Source: Caulobacterales bacterium (GTDB lineage Bacteria; Pseudomonadota; Alphaproteobacteria; Caulobacterales; Caulobacteraceae). From it: a stretch of DNA of 64,000 nucleotides. Shown here piece by piece: positions 56,600 through 64,000 of the stretch. Position 1 is the stretch's first letter. Each line of letters begins with the position of its first letter. Below the pieces are notes generated by a model. It saw only the letters and a program-made list of their open reading frames with translations. It searched no databases and had not been told where the DNA came from. The translations under genes were made by a program, and so were the position numbers. The stretch is taken from positions 62,001 to 126,000 of the forward strand of contig JAEKKJ010000013.1 in NCBI GenBank assembly GCA_019510435.1, read 5' to 3'.

Positions 56600-59500
56600 A
56601 TGGACGACGTTCGACGTCGCCGGCGGGCCGTCATGATGGCTTCGACGGCGTTCTGCGCGATGGCCGGGCTCGCCTCGCCGGCCTTGTCGCAGCAGGCGGC
56701 CGCGGGCGGCAAGGACACCACGGTCGACGAGATCGTCGTCGTCGGCTCCCAGATCCAGGGCGCCAAGGTCAATGCGGCCCTGCCGGTGACGGTGGTCGGC
56801 GAGCAGCAGATCCAGGCCTCCGCGGCGGTGTCCGGCGATGAACTTTTCCGCACCATCCCCGAGGCGGGCAACGTCAACTTCAACTCCAGCTTCCTGCCGG
56901 GCAGCAGCAACTCGGCGCGGGGCGACGTCAACTCGGTCAGCCTGCGCAACATCGGGTCGGGCAACACCCTGGTGCTGCTGAACGGCCGCCGCACCGTCGT
57001 TCACCCCACCACCCAGGCGGAGTCCCTGGTGCCGGTGTTCAGCTACAACACCAACGCGATCCCCGTGGCGGGCCTGAAGCGCATCGAGGTGCTGCGCGAC
57101 GGGGCCTCGGCCATCTACGGCTCCGACGCCGTGGCCGGCGTGATCAACACCGTGCTGCAGGACCACTACAACGGCGGCTCGCTGGAGGCCCAGTACGGCT
57201 TCGCCGAGGGGACCAGCCTGCGCGAGGGCCAGCTGACCGGCCTGTTCGGCCGCGATCTGCAAGGCGGGCGGGGCAACATCACGCTCTTCGCGAGCACCCT
57301 GCGCCGCTCGGCGCTGCTGGCGTCCGACCAGGACTTCACGGCCTTCTCCGACGAGCGGCCGCTGTTCGCCGGCACGCCGTTCGCCACGGCGACCAGCCTG
57401 GACATGCGCGTCACGACCACGCCGTTCGGGACCTTCGCCACCCCCACCGCGAACGGCACGATCCGCTCCAACGGCGTGGCGGTGACCGGCTCCACGGGTA
57501 TCTTCCACACCGCGCCCCAGGGCTTCCCCACCTGCGGCGTGATCTCGCCGACGGTTCCGGGGCTCTGCCTCGACGCGGGCAGCGTCAACACCACCACCGA
57601 CCGCGAGATGCGGGTGGAGCAGGCGCAGTTCAAGCTGACCGTCGTGCCCGAGGTGGTGCGCTACAACTTCTTCCTGACCGGCAACTATGAGGTCACGCCG
57701 GACATCACCGCCTACACCGAGGTGGGCTGGTACAACGCCGTGACCCACGGCTCGGTCCCCTCGCAGGGCTTCACGGCCAACACCTCCACCACCCTGACCG
57801 TGCCGGCGACGGCCTACTACAACCCCTTCGGCGCGGCGCTGCTGCCCAACGGCCAGCCGAACCCCAACCGCCTGCCCGGGCTCAACATCCCGGCCGCGGG
57901 CGTGCCGGTGACGATCTCGACGTACAACTTCGTCGACGTCGGCTCGAGCGACGTGAAGGTGACGAACAACCAGTACCGCTTCCTGGGCGGCCTGCGCGGC
58001 AAGCTCTGGGGCTGGAACTGGGACAGCGCCGCGCTCTACAACTGGGCGACCGTCAACGACCGGTCGTACGCGATCAGCGCCACCAAGCTGGCCGCCCAGC
58101 TCGCGCTCAGCACGCCGGACGCCTACAACCCCTTCAACGGCGGCTGCCTGGCCAACCCCAGCTACGGCGACTGCACGCCCTCCAGCCCGGCCGCCATCGC
58201 GGCCATCACGGTGCCGATCTACCGCAAGGACCGCACCAGCCTGGCGCTGTGGGACTTCAAGGTCAGCCGCCCGGACGTGATCTCGATCTGGGGCGGGGAC
58301 GTGGGCATCGCCGCCGGGGTCGAGGTGCGCCACGAGACCTATACGGACAACCGCGACGACCGCATCGACGGCACGATCGGCTACACAAACCCGGTCACCG
58401 GCCAGATCTTCCCGACCGACGTGGTGGGCACCAGCAACTCGCCCGACGTCCACGGCAAGCGCACCGTCAGCTCCGCCTACGCCGAGCTGCAGGTCCCGAT
58501 CGTCTCGCCGGAAATGCACATCCCGCTGGTCTACCGCGTGGACATGCAGCTGGCGGGCCGGGCCGAGCACTACAGCGACGTCGGCGACGTGGCCAAGCCC
58601 AAGATCGCCGCCTCCTGGGACGTGATCCGCGGCGTGCGCTTCCGCGGCTCCTATTCGGAGGGCTTCCGCGCGCCGAACCTGGAGCAGATCAACGTCACCC
58701 AGGTCAGCCGCAGCAACACCCGCACGGACTACGTCGCCTGCGAGGCCGACCTGCGCGCCAAGCGGATCACCAGCTTCAACACCTGCACCCGCACCCAGGC
58801 GGTCCAGGCGCGGCGGGCCGGCAACCCCGACCTCGTGCCTGAAACGTCGAAGTCACTCTCCTACGGCATCGTGCTGGAGCCGGAGTTTATCCCGGCGCAG
58901 TTCGGCCACCTGACGGTCACGGCCGACGTCTGGAAGATCAAGCAGCGCAACATCATCGGGGTGTTTGGCGAGGGCAACGCGGTCATCGTCGACTACTACG
59001 ACCGGCTGATGGGGACGACCAATCCGGCCGTGCACCGCGCCGATCCGACGCCGGACCAGATCGCCGCCTTCCAGGGCACCGGCCTGACCCCCGCCGGCAC
59101 GATCCTGTTCGTGGACGACAAGTACGTGAACCAGCTGCCGCAGCAGGCCCAGGGCGTCGACGTGGGCGCCATCTGGCGCCTCAGCACCGACCGCTTCGGC
59201 GACTTCGGCGTCAACGTGAACGTCACCCACCAGACCAAGCTCTACCAATCGCCGACGCCGGGCATCCAGGCGCTGCTCGACGCCCGCAGCGCCGGCCAGA
59301 TCAACGCCGGCACGGTGATCACCGGCTCCGCCGACCTGATCGGCCAGAACGGGGTCCCGGGGTGGCGCGGGTCGGGCACGATAACCTGGCGCAAGGGGCC
59401 GTTCGCGGCCGACTGGTTCACGACCTACACGGGCAAGTTCTACTCCACGGCCCTGACCAACCCCGACGGCTCGTTCTACCACGTGCCGCACACCTACATG

Positions 59501-59677
59501 CACAACGCCTCGGTCTCGTACTCCTTCGAGGACGGCCGGCTGGAAGGCCTGACGCTGCGGGTGGGCGCGCGCAACCTCTTCGACAAGAAGCCGCCGCTGG
59601 TGTCGGGCGGCTACACGGGCGCGATCTACAACCCCTACGCCCGCTACTGGTACGTGGACGTCAAGAAGACCTTCTAG
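56600..59677 (+). CDS. TonB-dependent outer-membrane receptor
   Basis: 1025 residues from the ATG at 56600 with GGGGAT upstream. Signal peptide (ASPALSQQ), TonB box-like VDEIVVVGSQIQG, plug with VSLRNIGSGNTLVLLNGRRT and RIEVLRDGASAIYGSDAVAG, then a beta-barrel with YSEGFRAPNLEQ and a C-terminal YVDVKKTF. The plug is of the LNGRR/DGASAIYG kind common in Caulobacter and Xanthomonas nutrient receptors. Adjacent peptidase and gamma-glutamyltransferase suggest peptides or gamma-glutamyl compounds as ligands. Confidence 0.93.
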   Translation: MDDVRRRRRAVMMASTAFCAMAGLASPALSQQAAAGGKDTTVDEIVVVGSQIQGAKVNAALPVTVVGEQQIQASAAVSGDELFRTIPEAGNVNFNSSFLPGSSNSARGDVNSVSLRNIGSGNTLVLLNGRRTVVHPTTQAESLVPVFSYNTNAIPVAGLKRIEVLRDGASAIYGSDAVAGVINTVLQDHYNGGSLEAQYGFAEGTSLREGQLTGLFGRDLQGGRGNITLFASTLRRSALLASDQDFTAFSDERPLFAGTPFATATSLDMRVTTTPFGTFATPTANGTIRSNGVAVTGSTGIFHTAPQGFPTCGVISPTVPGLCLDAGSVNTTTDREMRVEQAQFKLTVVPEVVRYNFFLTGNYEVTPDITAYTEVGWYNAVTHGSVPSQGFTANTSTTLTVPATAYYNPFGAALLPNGQPNPNRLPGLNIPAAGVPVTISTYNFVDVGSSDVKVTNNQYRFLGGLRGKLWGWNWDSAALYNWATVNDRSYAISATKLAAQLALSTPDAYNPFNGGCLANPSYGDCTPSSPAAIAAITVPIYRKDRTSLALWDFKVSRPDVISIWGGDVGIAAGVEVRHETYTDNRDDRIDGTIGYTNPVTGQIFPTDVVGTSNSPDVHGKRTVSSAYAELQVPIVSPEMHIPLVYRVDMQLAGRAEHYSDVGDVAKPKIAASWDVIRGVRFRGSYSEGFRAPNLEQINVTQVSRSNTRTDYVACEADLRAKRITSFNTCTRTQAVQARRAGNPDLVPETSKSLSYGIVLEPEFIPAQFGHLTVTADVWKIKQRNIIGVFGEGNAVIVDYYDRLMGTTNPAVHRADPTPDQIAAFQGTGLTPAGTILFVDDKYVNQLPQQAQGVDVGAIWRLSTDRFGDFGVNVNVTHQTKLYQSPTPGIQALLDARSAGQINAGTVITGSADLIGQNGVPGWRGSGTITWRKGPFAADWFTTYTGKFYSTALTNPDGSFYHVPHTYMHNASVSYSFEDGRLEGLTLRVGARNLFDKKPPLVSGGYTGAIYNPYARYWYVDVKKTF

Positions 59678-59690
59678 GCCCTGGACAGGT

Positions 59691-59712
59691 CCCGCCCGCC
59701 TGGTCGGGCGGG
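59691..59712. terminator. Hairpin after the TonB gene
   Basis: CCCGCCCG / CGGGCGGG with a 6-base loop, 13 bp after the receptor stop and 20 bp before the next ATG, followed by a short T4 stretch a few bases on. It may attenuate rather than end transcription. Confidence 0.5.
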
Positions 59713-59732
59713 GCCAGATTTTGGAGACGGCG

Positions 59733-61505
59733 ATGGCCCTTCGCACCCGCGCGACGCGGTTCGATTTCGTGCGCGCCTATGTCGGCGTGACCCTGGCGGT
59801 CGGCCTGGCGCTGACACCGCTGGCGGCGAGCGCGCAGGAGGTCGAGGAAGCTCCGGGCGCGGCGCGCGTCACCGGCGGCGACCTCGTCGGCTACAGCTCG
59901 ATCCACCACCCGGTGATCGGGCGCGACGGCATGGTCGTGTCGCAGAACAAGATCGGCGCCCAGATCGGCGCGGAGATCCTGCGCAAGGGCGGCAATGCGG
60001 TGGACGCGGCGGTGGCCGTAGGCATCGCCCAGGCCCTGACCCTGCCGCGGGCCGGCAACCTGGGCGGCGGCGGCTACATGCTGGTCTACAACGCCGCCGA
60101 CCATAAGACGACGGCGATCGAGTACTACGGCCAGGCGCCGATGGCGGTGACGCCGGACTTCCTGCTGGGCGCCAACGGCAAGGTCGATCGCGCCAAGGTG
60201 CTGTCGTTCAAGGGCGTGACGGTGCCGGGCACGGTCGCGGGCCTCTGGGAGGCTCACAAGCGGTTCGGCAAGCTGCCCTGGGCCCAGCTGATCCAACCCA
60301 CCATCGACCTGGCCACCAAGGGCGTGATCCTCAGCGATGACGAGGCCACCACCCTGGCCGGGCGCAAGGCCCAGATGGCCAAGGATCCGGGCGGCGCCTA
60401 CAAGCTGTTCTTCAAGCCCGGGGGCGTCGCCTACAAGGCCGGCAAGGTGTTCAAGAACCCCGAGCTGGCCTGGACGCTGAAGCAGATCCAGGCGCGCGGC
60501 GCGGACGGCTTCTACAAGGGCCCGGTGGCCGAGAAGCTGGTGGCGGGGATCAAGGCCGGCGGCGGCATCATCAGCCTGGCCGACCTCGCCGGCTACCGCG
60601 CCAATGTGAAGGACCCGATCTGGTCCAGCTACCGCGGGCTGAAGATCGCCTACATGCCGCCGACGTCCGCGGCCTCCTCGGTGGCCGAGGCGATGAACAT
60701 CCTGGAGCAGTTCCCCGTGGCCTCGATGGGGCAGGGCGGCGTCGCCGAGATGCACCTGATCGCCGAGACCATGAAGATCGTCACCGTGGACCGCCGCTAT
60801 TCCGGCGGCACGCCCCAGTGGCACACGCCGGCCACCGGCATGGCCAGCAAGGATTTCGCCAAGGAGCGGGCCAAGCTGATCTCCATGGACTCTTCGCTCG
60901 ACGGCAAGACTCTGCCGAAGCTGGACCCGACGCCCTATGAGGGTCGCGACACCACCCAGTTCACTATCGCCGACAAGTATGGCAATGTGGTCTCCAACAC
61001 CTACACGCTCACCGACTCCTTCGGCGCGCACGTGGTGGCGCCGGGCACCGGCTTCCTGCTCAACAATTCGCTGGGCAATTTCGACTGGAACCAGCCGCCC
61101 ACCAGCCTCGGCAACAAGATCGAGCCGGGCAAGCGGGCGCAGTCGACCATCTCGCCGCTCATCGTGTTCAAGGACGACAAGCCGTGGCTGGCCAGCGGTA
61201 CGCCGGGCGGCGGCACCATCCTCGGCACCATGGTGCAGATGCTGGTCAATGTGATCGACTTCAAGCTGAACGTCGCCGAGGCGGCCGAGCGGCCGCGCAT
61301 CTACCAGGCCGGCGCCGACGGGCCGATCCAGCTGGAGGAGTCGATCCCGCAGGACCTGGTGGCGGGTCTCGAGGCCAAGGGCCACAAGGTCGAGCGCTCG
61401 CAGATCATCGGCAGCACCCAGTCGATCATGATCGGGCCGGACGGCCTGTTCTACGGCGCGGCCGACACCCGCCGGCCCGACTCCCAGGCCGCGCCCGTCC
61501 ACTGA
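59733..61505 (+). CDS. ggt: Gamma-glutamyltransferase
   Basis: 590 residues from the ATG at 59733 with GGAGA 5 nt upstream. Signal peptide (PLAASAQE). Large-subunit features VVSQNKIGAQIGAEILRKGG, NAVDAAVAVGIAQAL and GNLGGGGYMLVY. The autoprocessing/catalytic Thr is in RDTTQFTIADKYGN, and the small subunit has GTPGGGTILGTMVQ. An Ntn hydrolase that removes gamma-glutamyl groups in the periplasm. Probably cotranscribed with the receptor. Confidence 0.92.
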   Translation: MALRTRATRFDFVRAYVGVTLAVGLALTPLAASAQEVEEAPGAARVTGGDLVGYSSIHHPVIGRDGMVVSQNKIGAQIGAEILRKGGNAVDAAVAVGIAQALTLPRAGNLGGGGYMLVYNAADHKTTAIEYYGQAPMAVTPDFLLGANGKVDRAKVLSFKGVTVPGTVAGLWEAHKRFGKLPWAQLIQPTIDLATKGVILSDDEATTLAGRKAQMAKDPGGAYKLFFKPGGVAYKAGKVFKNPELAWTLKQIQARGADGFYKGPVAEKLVAGIKAGGGIISLADLAGYRANVKDPIWSSYRGLKIAYMPPTSAASSVAEAMNILEQFPVASMGQGGVAEMHLIAETMKIVTVDRRYSGGTPQWHTPATGMASKDFAKERAKLISMDSSLDGKTLPKLDPTPYEGRDTTQFTIADKYGNVVSNTYTLTDSFGAHVVAPGTGFLLNNSLGNFDWNQPPTSLGNKIEPGKRAQSTISPLIVFKDDKPWLASGTPGGGTILGTMVQMLVNVIDFKLNVAEAAERPRIYQAGADGPIQLEESIPQDLVAGLEAKGHKVERSQIIGSTQSIMIGPDGLFYGAADTRRPDSQAAPVH

Positions 61506-61520
61506 CGGACGGCGCGCGGA

Positions 61521-61556
61521 CGGGCCACGCTCGCGATCCCCTCGGAGCGTGGCCCG
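61521..61556. terminator. Bidirectional terminator-like hairpin
   Basis: A perfect 12-bp stem CGGGCCACGCTC / GAGCGTGGCCCG with a 12-base loop lies between the convergent ggt and lysR genes. No T-run. Confidence 0.65.
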
Positions 61557-61574
61557 GCTCGGCCTGGATGAGGA

Positions 61575-62501
61575 TCAGGCGGCGTTGACCCGGCGCAGCG
61601 GGCGCACGTTCTTCGGCTCGACGTCGCAGCCGGGCAGGGCCTTGATGAACATCTCGGCCGCACGGCTAAGCTTGCGCTCGGCGTGGCGGATCACCCGGAA
61701 GGGCCGCTGCGGGAAGTCCACCTCGACCCGGGCCAGGGCGCCGGCCGCCAGGGCCTCGGCCACCACCAGGCCGGAGAGCGCGCCTGGGCCGGCGCCCGCC
61801 AGCACGGCGGAGCGCACCGCTTCGTTGGTGGGCAGCTCCAGCCGGATGTCGAGCGCCTCGGTAGGCAGCCCCAGGGCCTGAAGCGCCCGGATGAACTCCG
61901 AGCGCGTGCCCGAGCCCTCCTCGCGCAGCACCCAGCCCTCGGCCAGCAGCTGATCCGGCTCGACCCGCGCTCCCGCCCACCGATGGCTGGGCGGCACGAA
62001 GATGCAGATGCGGTCGCCTTCGATGTCGAAACTGCGCAGCAGGGGATCGCTGCAGGCGCCTTCGACGATGCCGATCTCGGCCTCGCCCTCCAGCACCATG
62101 CGCATGACGCCGGCGGTGTTGCCCACCTGCAGCTTGGCCGCGAGGCTGGGCCAGGCGGACTGGAATTGGGCGATCACCCGCGGCAGCAGGTAGTTCCCGG
62201 CGGTCTGGCTGGCGCCCACCGTCACCGATCCGCGCCGCAGATTGCTGAGATCCGACAGCGCCCGCTGGGCGCAGTTGACCTGGCGCAGCACCTTCTCGGC
62301 CTCCACCAGGAAGGCCTGGCCCGCCGCGCTGAGCTCGATGCGCCGGCCGATGCGGTCGAACAGGGGGGTTCCGTAGGTGTTCTCGAGCGCGCTGATCGAG
62401 GCGCTGACGCCCGACTGGGTGATGTGCAGCGCCTCCGCCGCGCGGGTCATGTTCAGCCGATCGGCGACACAGACGAAAATGCGCAGTTGTTCGAGGGTCA
62501 T
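61575..62501 (-). CDS. LysR-family transcriptional regulator
   Basis: 308 residues. DNA-binding part: EQLRIFVCVADRLNMTRAAE then ALHITQSGVSASISALENTY. The effector domain starts VTVGASQTAGNYLLPRVIAQ, like the CysL/CbbR branch. Divergent from the SDR at 62905 across 403 bp. Target unknown; the SDR/MFS pair is the natural candidate. Confidence 0.88.
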   Translation of the reverse strand: MTLEQLRIFVCVADRLNMTRAAEALHITQSGVSASISALENTYGTPLFDRIGRRIELSAAGQAFLVEAEKVLRQVNCAQRALSDLSNLRRGSVTVGASQTAGNYLLPRVIAQFQSAWPSLAAKLQVGNTAGVMRMVLEGEAEIGIVEGACSDPLLRSFDIEGDRICIFVPPSHRWAGARVEPDQLLAEGWVLREEGSGTRSEFIRALQALGLPTEALDIRLELPTNEAVRSAVLAGAGPGALSGLVVAEALAAGALARVEVDFPQRPFRVIRHAERKLSRAAEMFIKALPGCDVEPKNVRPLRRVNAA

Positions 62502-62904
62502 GGGCCTCAGCGGCTGGGTGTTAGGGCCGTGATGGTTGAGCCTAGACCCAAATATTCGCGTTCATCAATCGGAATGTCGTTCAGCAATGCGAACATGGAC
62601 CGGCGCCTGCGAACTGGCCAGGGGGCGCCCGCGCCGGTCGCAACCCACGCTTGCGCCGGGATGGCGCGCGACGATCATCTGATCGAGGATCAGGTACGCC
62701 ATACCCCATCAACGAAGGGCTGCGGATTTTCCGCCACGCACGCACGGTTGTTGCGGCGGCAATTCATGCCGGGGCGCTCATTTGCCTGACTGATCATATC
62801 GAACACTTCAGGTGATCTAGGAAATTGTCGAATTAGTCCGTTGAAATCGGCTCATTTTCCAGAAACTACCGTGTCCACCAAAGGGTGCGGGGCAACGGGG
62901 CGGC
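62502..62904. other. 403-bp divergent intergenic region
   Basis: No convincing gene on either strand. An AT-richer stretch next to lysR (62550-62600) and another near 62780-62870 are plausible promoters for the two divergent genes. A perfect dyad CTGATC-GAG-GATCAG lies at 62679-62693. Confidence 0.4.
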
Positions 62905-63669
62905 ATGGACAGGTCGGGAAGCTCGCGCGTGGCGCTCGTCACCGGCGGGGCGCGTGGGATCGGCCGGGCCTGCGCCCTGGGACTGGCCCGCGCCGGCTAT
63001 GCGATCGCGCTGCTCGATGTTCTGGAGCCGGAGATGACCGCCACGGCCGGCGAGATCCAGGCGCTGGGCGTCGAGGTCCAGACCCTGGTCGCCGACGTCT
63101 CCCAGTTCGAACCCGCGCACCGGGCCGTGGAGCAGGTGGTGGCGCGCTGGGGGCGACTCGATTTCCTGCTGAACAACGCCGGCCGGCCCATGCCCAAGGG
63201 CATACTGGAGATCACCGAGGCGGAGTTCGACGCCACCCTCGCGATCAATCTGAAGAGCTGCTTCAACTACGCCCACGCCGCGGCGCCGGTGATGCTCGCG
63301 CAGGGAGGAGGGCGGATCGTCAACATGTCGTCGTTGAACGCCCACTCCGGCGGCGTCACGGCCGCGGTGAGCCGCTTCGCCTATGCGGCGGCCAAGGCCG
63401 GCATCCTGGGCCTCACGCGGGCGCTGGCGAAGGAGCTGGGGCCGGACATCCTGGTCAACGCCATCTGCCCCGGGCTGATCCGCACCGAGCTGGGCGGCAA
63501 CGCCGTCATCCGCGAACGCGGGGCGGAGATCGCCGAGCGGGGCATTGCCCTGCGCCGGGTGGGCTGCCCGGACGACGTGGCCCAGCTGGTGGTGTTCCTG
63601 GCGACCAGCGAGCCCTGCTTCATCACCGGCCAGGACTTCGTCGTCGACGGCTTCCAGTACCAGGTCTGA
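62905..63669 (+). CDS. SDR-family oxidoreductase
   Basis: 254 residues. Classical SDR: VALVTGGARGIGRACALGLA, DFLLNNAGRPMPKGI, NMSSLNAHSGGVTAAVSRFA with YAAAKAG, and the VVDGFQYQV end. Similar to glucose/3-oxoacyl-ACP reductase-type SDRs. A ribosome site is not obvious (GGGGCGGC just before ATG). Seven bp before the MFS gene, so one operon. Confidence 0.88.
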   Translation: MDRSGSSRVALVTGGARGIGRACALGLARAGYAIALLDVLEPEMTATAGEIQALGVEVQTLVADVSQFEPAHRAVEQVVARWGRLDFLLNNAGRPMPKGILEITEAEFDATLAINLKSCFNYAHAAAPVMLAQGGGRIVNMSSLNAHSGGVTAAVSRFAYAAAKAGILGLTRALAKELGPDILVNAICPGLIRTELGGNAVIRERGAEIAERGIALRRVGCPDDVAQLVVFLATSEPCFITGQDFVVDGFQYQV

Positions 63670-63676
63670 GAGGGCG

Positions 63677-64000
63677 ATGGACGGCGCGGCCATGAGCGAG
63701 GACGCAGCGCCAGGCCTTTCGGGGGCGACGCGCCGACGGGCCATCGTCGCCTGCCTGCTCGGCAACCTGTTCGAGCTCTTCGACTTCGGCGTCTACGGCT
63801 ACTTCGCGGTCCAGATCGGGCGCGCCATCTTTCCCTCGCACGATCCGGTGGTGTCGATCCTGGCCAGCTTCGCCACCTATGGCGTCGGCTTCCTGATGCG
63901 GCCCGTGGGCGCGGCCGTGCTCGGCAGCTTTGGCGACCGGCGCGGACGCAAGGCGGCGTTGGCGCTCACCATCACCCTGATGGCGCTGGCCACCGGTTTC
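63677..64000 (+). CDS. MFS transporter, metabolite:H+ symporter-like (cut by window edge)
   Basis: 108 codons are visible, then the window ends. MDGAAMSEDAAPGLSGATRR then helix 1 with NLFELFDFGVYGYFAVQIGR, FPSHDPVVSILASFATYGVG, FLMRPVGAAVLGSFGDRRGR. This N-terminus is typical of the MHS family (dicarboxylate, shikimate, proline/betaine uptake). An ATG at 63692 is an alternative start. Coupled to the SDR gene. Confidence 0.85.
   Translation, partial: MDGAAMSEDAAPGLSGATRRRAIVACLLGNLFELFDFGVYGYFAVQIGRAIFPSHDPVVSILASFATYGVGFLMRPVGAAVLGSFGDRRGRKAALALTITLMALATGF

Noticed and set aside
1..64000. CRISPR arrays, rRNA, tRNA, riboswitches, complete insertion sequences
   Set aside because: No regularly spaced repeats, conserved RNA elements or transposase-like frames were seen on either strand.

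Overview
The window is 64 kb of very GC-rich DNA with densely packed, often 4-nt-overlapping genes. Two large TonB-dependent receptors, a Tat/lipoprotein-type ssu transporter, an NDH-2/3-hydroxybutyrate dehydrogenase pair and many TetR/SDR/Rieske genes point to an alphaproteobacterium, most likely Caulobacterales (Caulobacter/Phenylobacterium-like). This placement is inference from gene content, not from a marker gene. No rRNA, tRNA, CRISPR array, transposase or integrase was seen.

Left block (1-10.5 kb): an organosulfur/sulfonate locus. The minus strand reads ssuC permease, ssuB ATPase, an acyl-CoA-dehydrogenase-type flavoprotein, an SsuD-like monooxygenase, a D-2-hydroxyacid dehydrogenase, a class II aldolase, an ssuA-type binding lipoprotein and a cysteine-dioxygenase-like cupin cut by the left edge. 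A LysR gene is transcribed divergently, followed in overlap by a FAD/NAD(P)-binding protein and an uncharacterised protein that looks like a PD-(D/E)XK fold lacking its Q-x-K motif.

Boundary (10.5-11.2 kb): a frameshifted ORF6N-domain (phage antirepressor-type) pseudogene between an 11-bp inverted repeat, an AT-richer stretch, and a short sequence that reads exactly like the 3' end of guaA (STIEWE-stop), a known integration target of genomic islands.

Catabolic block (11.2-41 kb): an uncharacterised ring/terpenoid-type degradation island. It has two Rieske oxygenases, a P450, a KstD/fumarate-reductase-type FAD dehydrogenase, four SDRs, two VOC proteins, two ABM-type proteins (one strongly diverged), three SnoaL-like proteins, NIPSNAP, AhpD/CMD, a TIM-barrel isomerase, ThuA, GST plus MAPEG, an acyl-CoA ligase, and acetoin-dehydrogenase-like E1alpha, E1beta and E2. 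A TonB receptor and a periplasmic cytochrome c-PQQ dehydrogenase would give uptake and first oxidation. Four TetR genes sit among them. Two families of palindromes divide the promoters: a 21-bp element built on GCAGCA-N-TGCTGC at four loci (16.6, 22.5, 37.2 and 39.7 kb) and an AACAATCATGATTGTT-like element at five promoters between 28 and 37 kb. Both occur in the 37.0-37.2 kb intergenic region. Electron-transfer partners of the oxygenases and the E3 of the acyl-transfer complex are absent from the window.

Right block (41-64 kb): more ordinary genes. It contains DUF302 plus patatin, a cupin, an MFS exporter, LysR, 3-hydroxybutyrate dehydrogenase with NDH-2, and a four-gene overlapping operon (YHS, DoxX-like, ATP-grasp-like, metallo-beta-lactamase fold). 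Then comes an IclR-centred peptide-utilisation-like locus: polysaccharide-deacetylase/cyclic-imidase-like protein, SDR and IclR on the minus strand, and M14 carboxypeptidase, TonB receptor and gamma-glutamyltransferase on the plus strand. A TCCAACA-N5/6-TGTTGGA palindrome precedes both the peptidase and the receptor. The window ends with LysR, an SDR and a truncated MHS-type MFS transporter.
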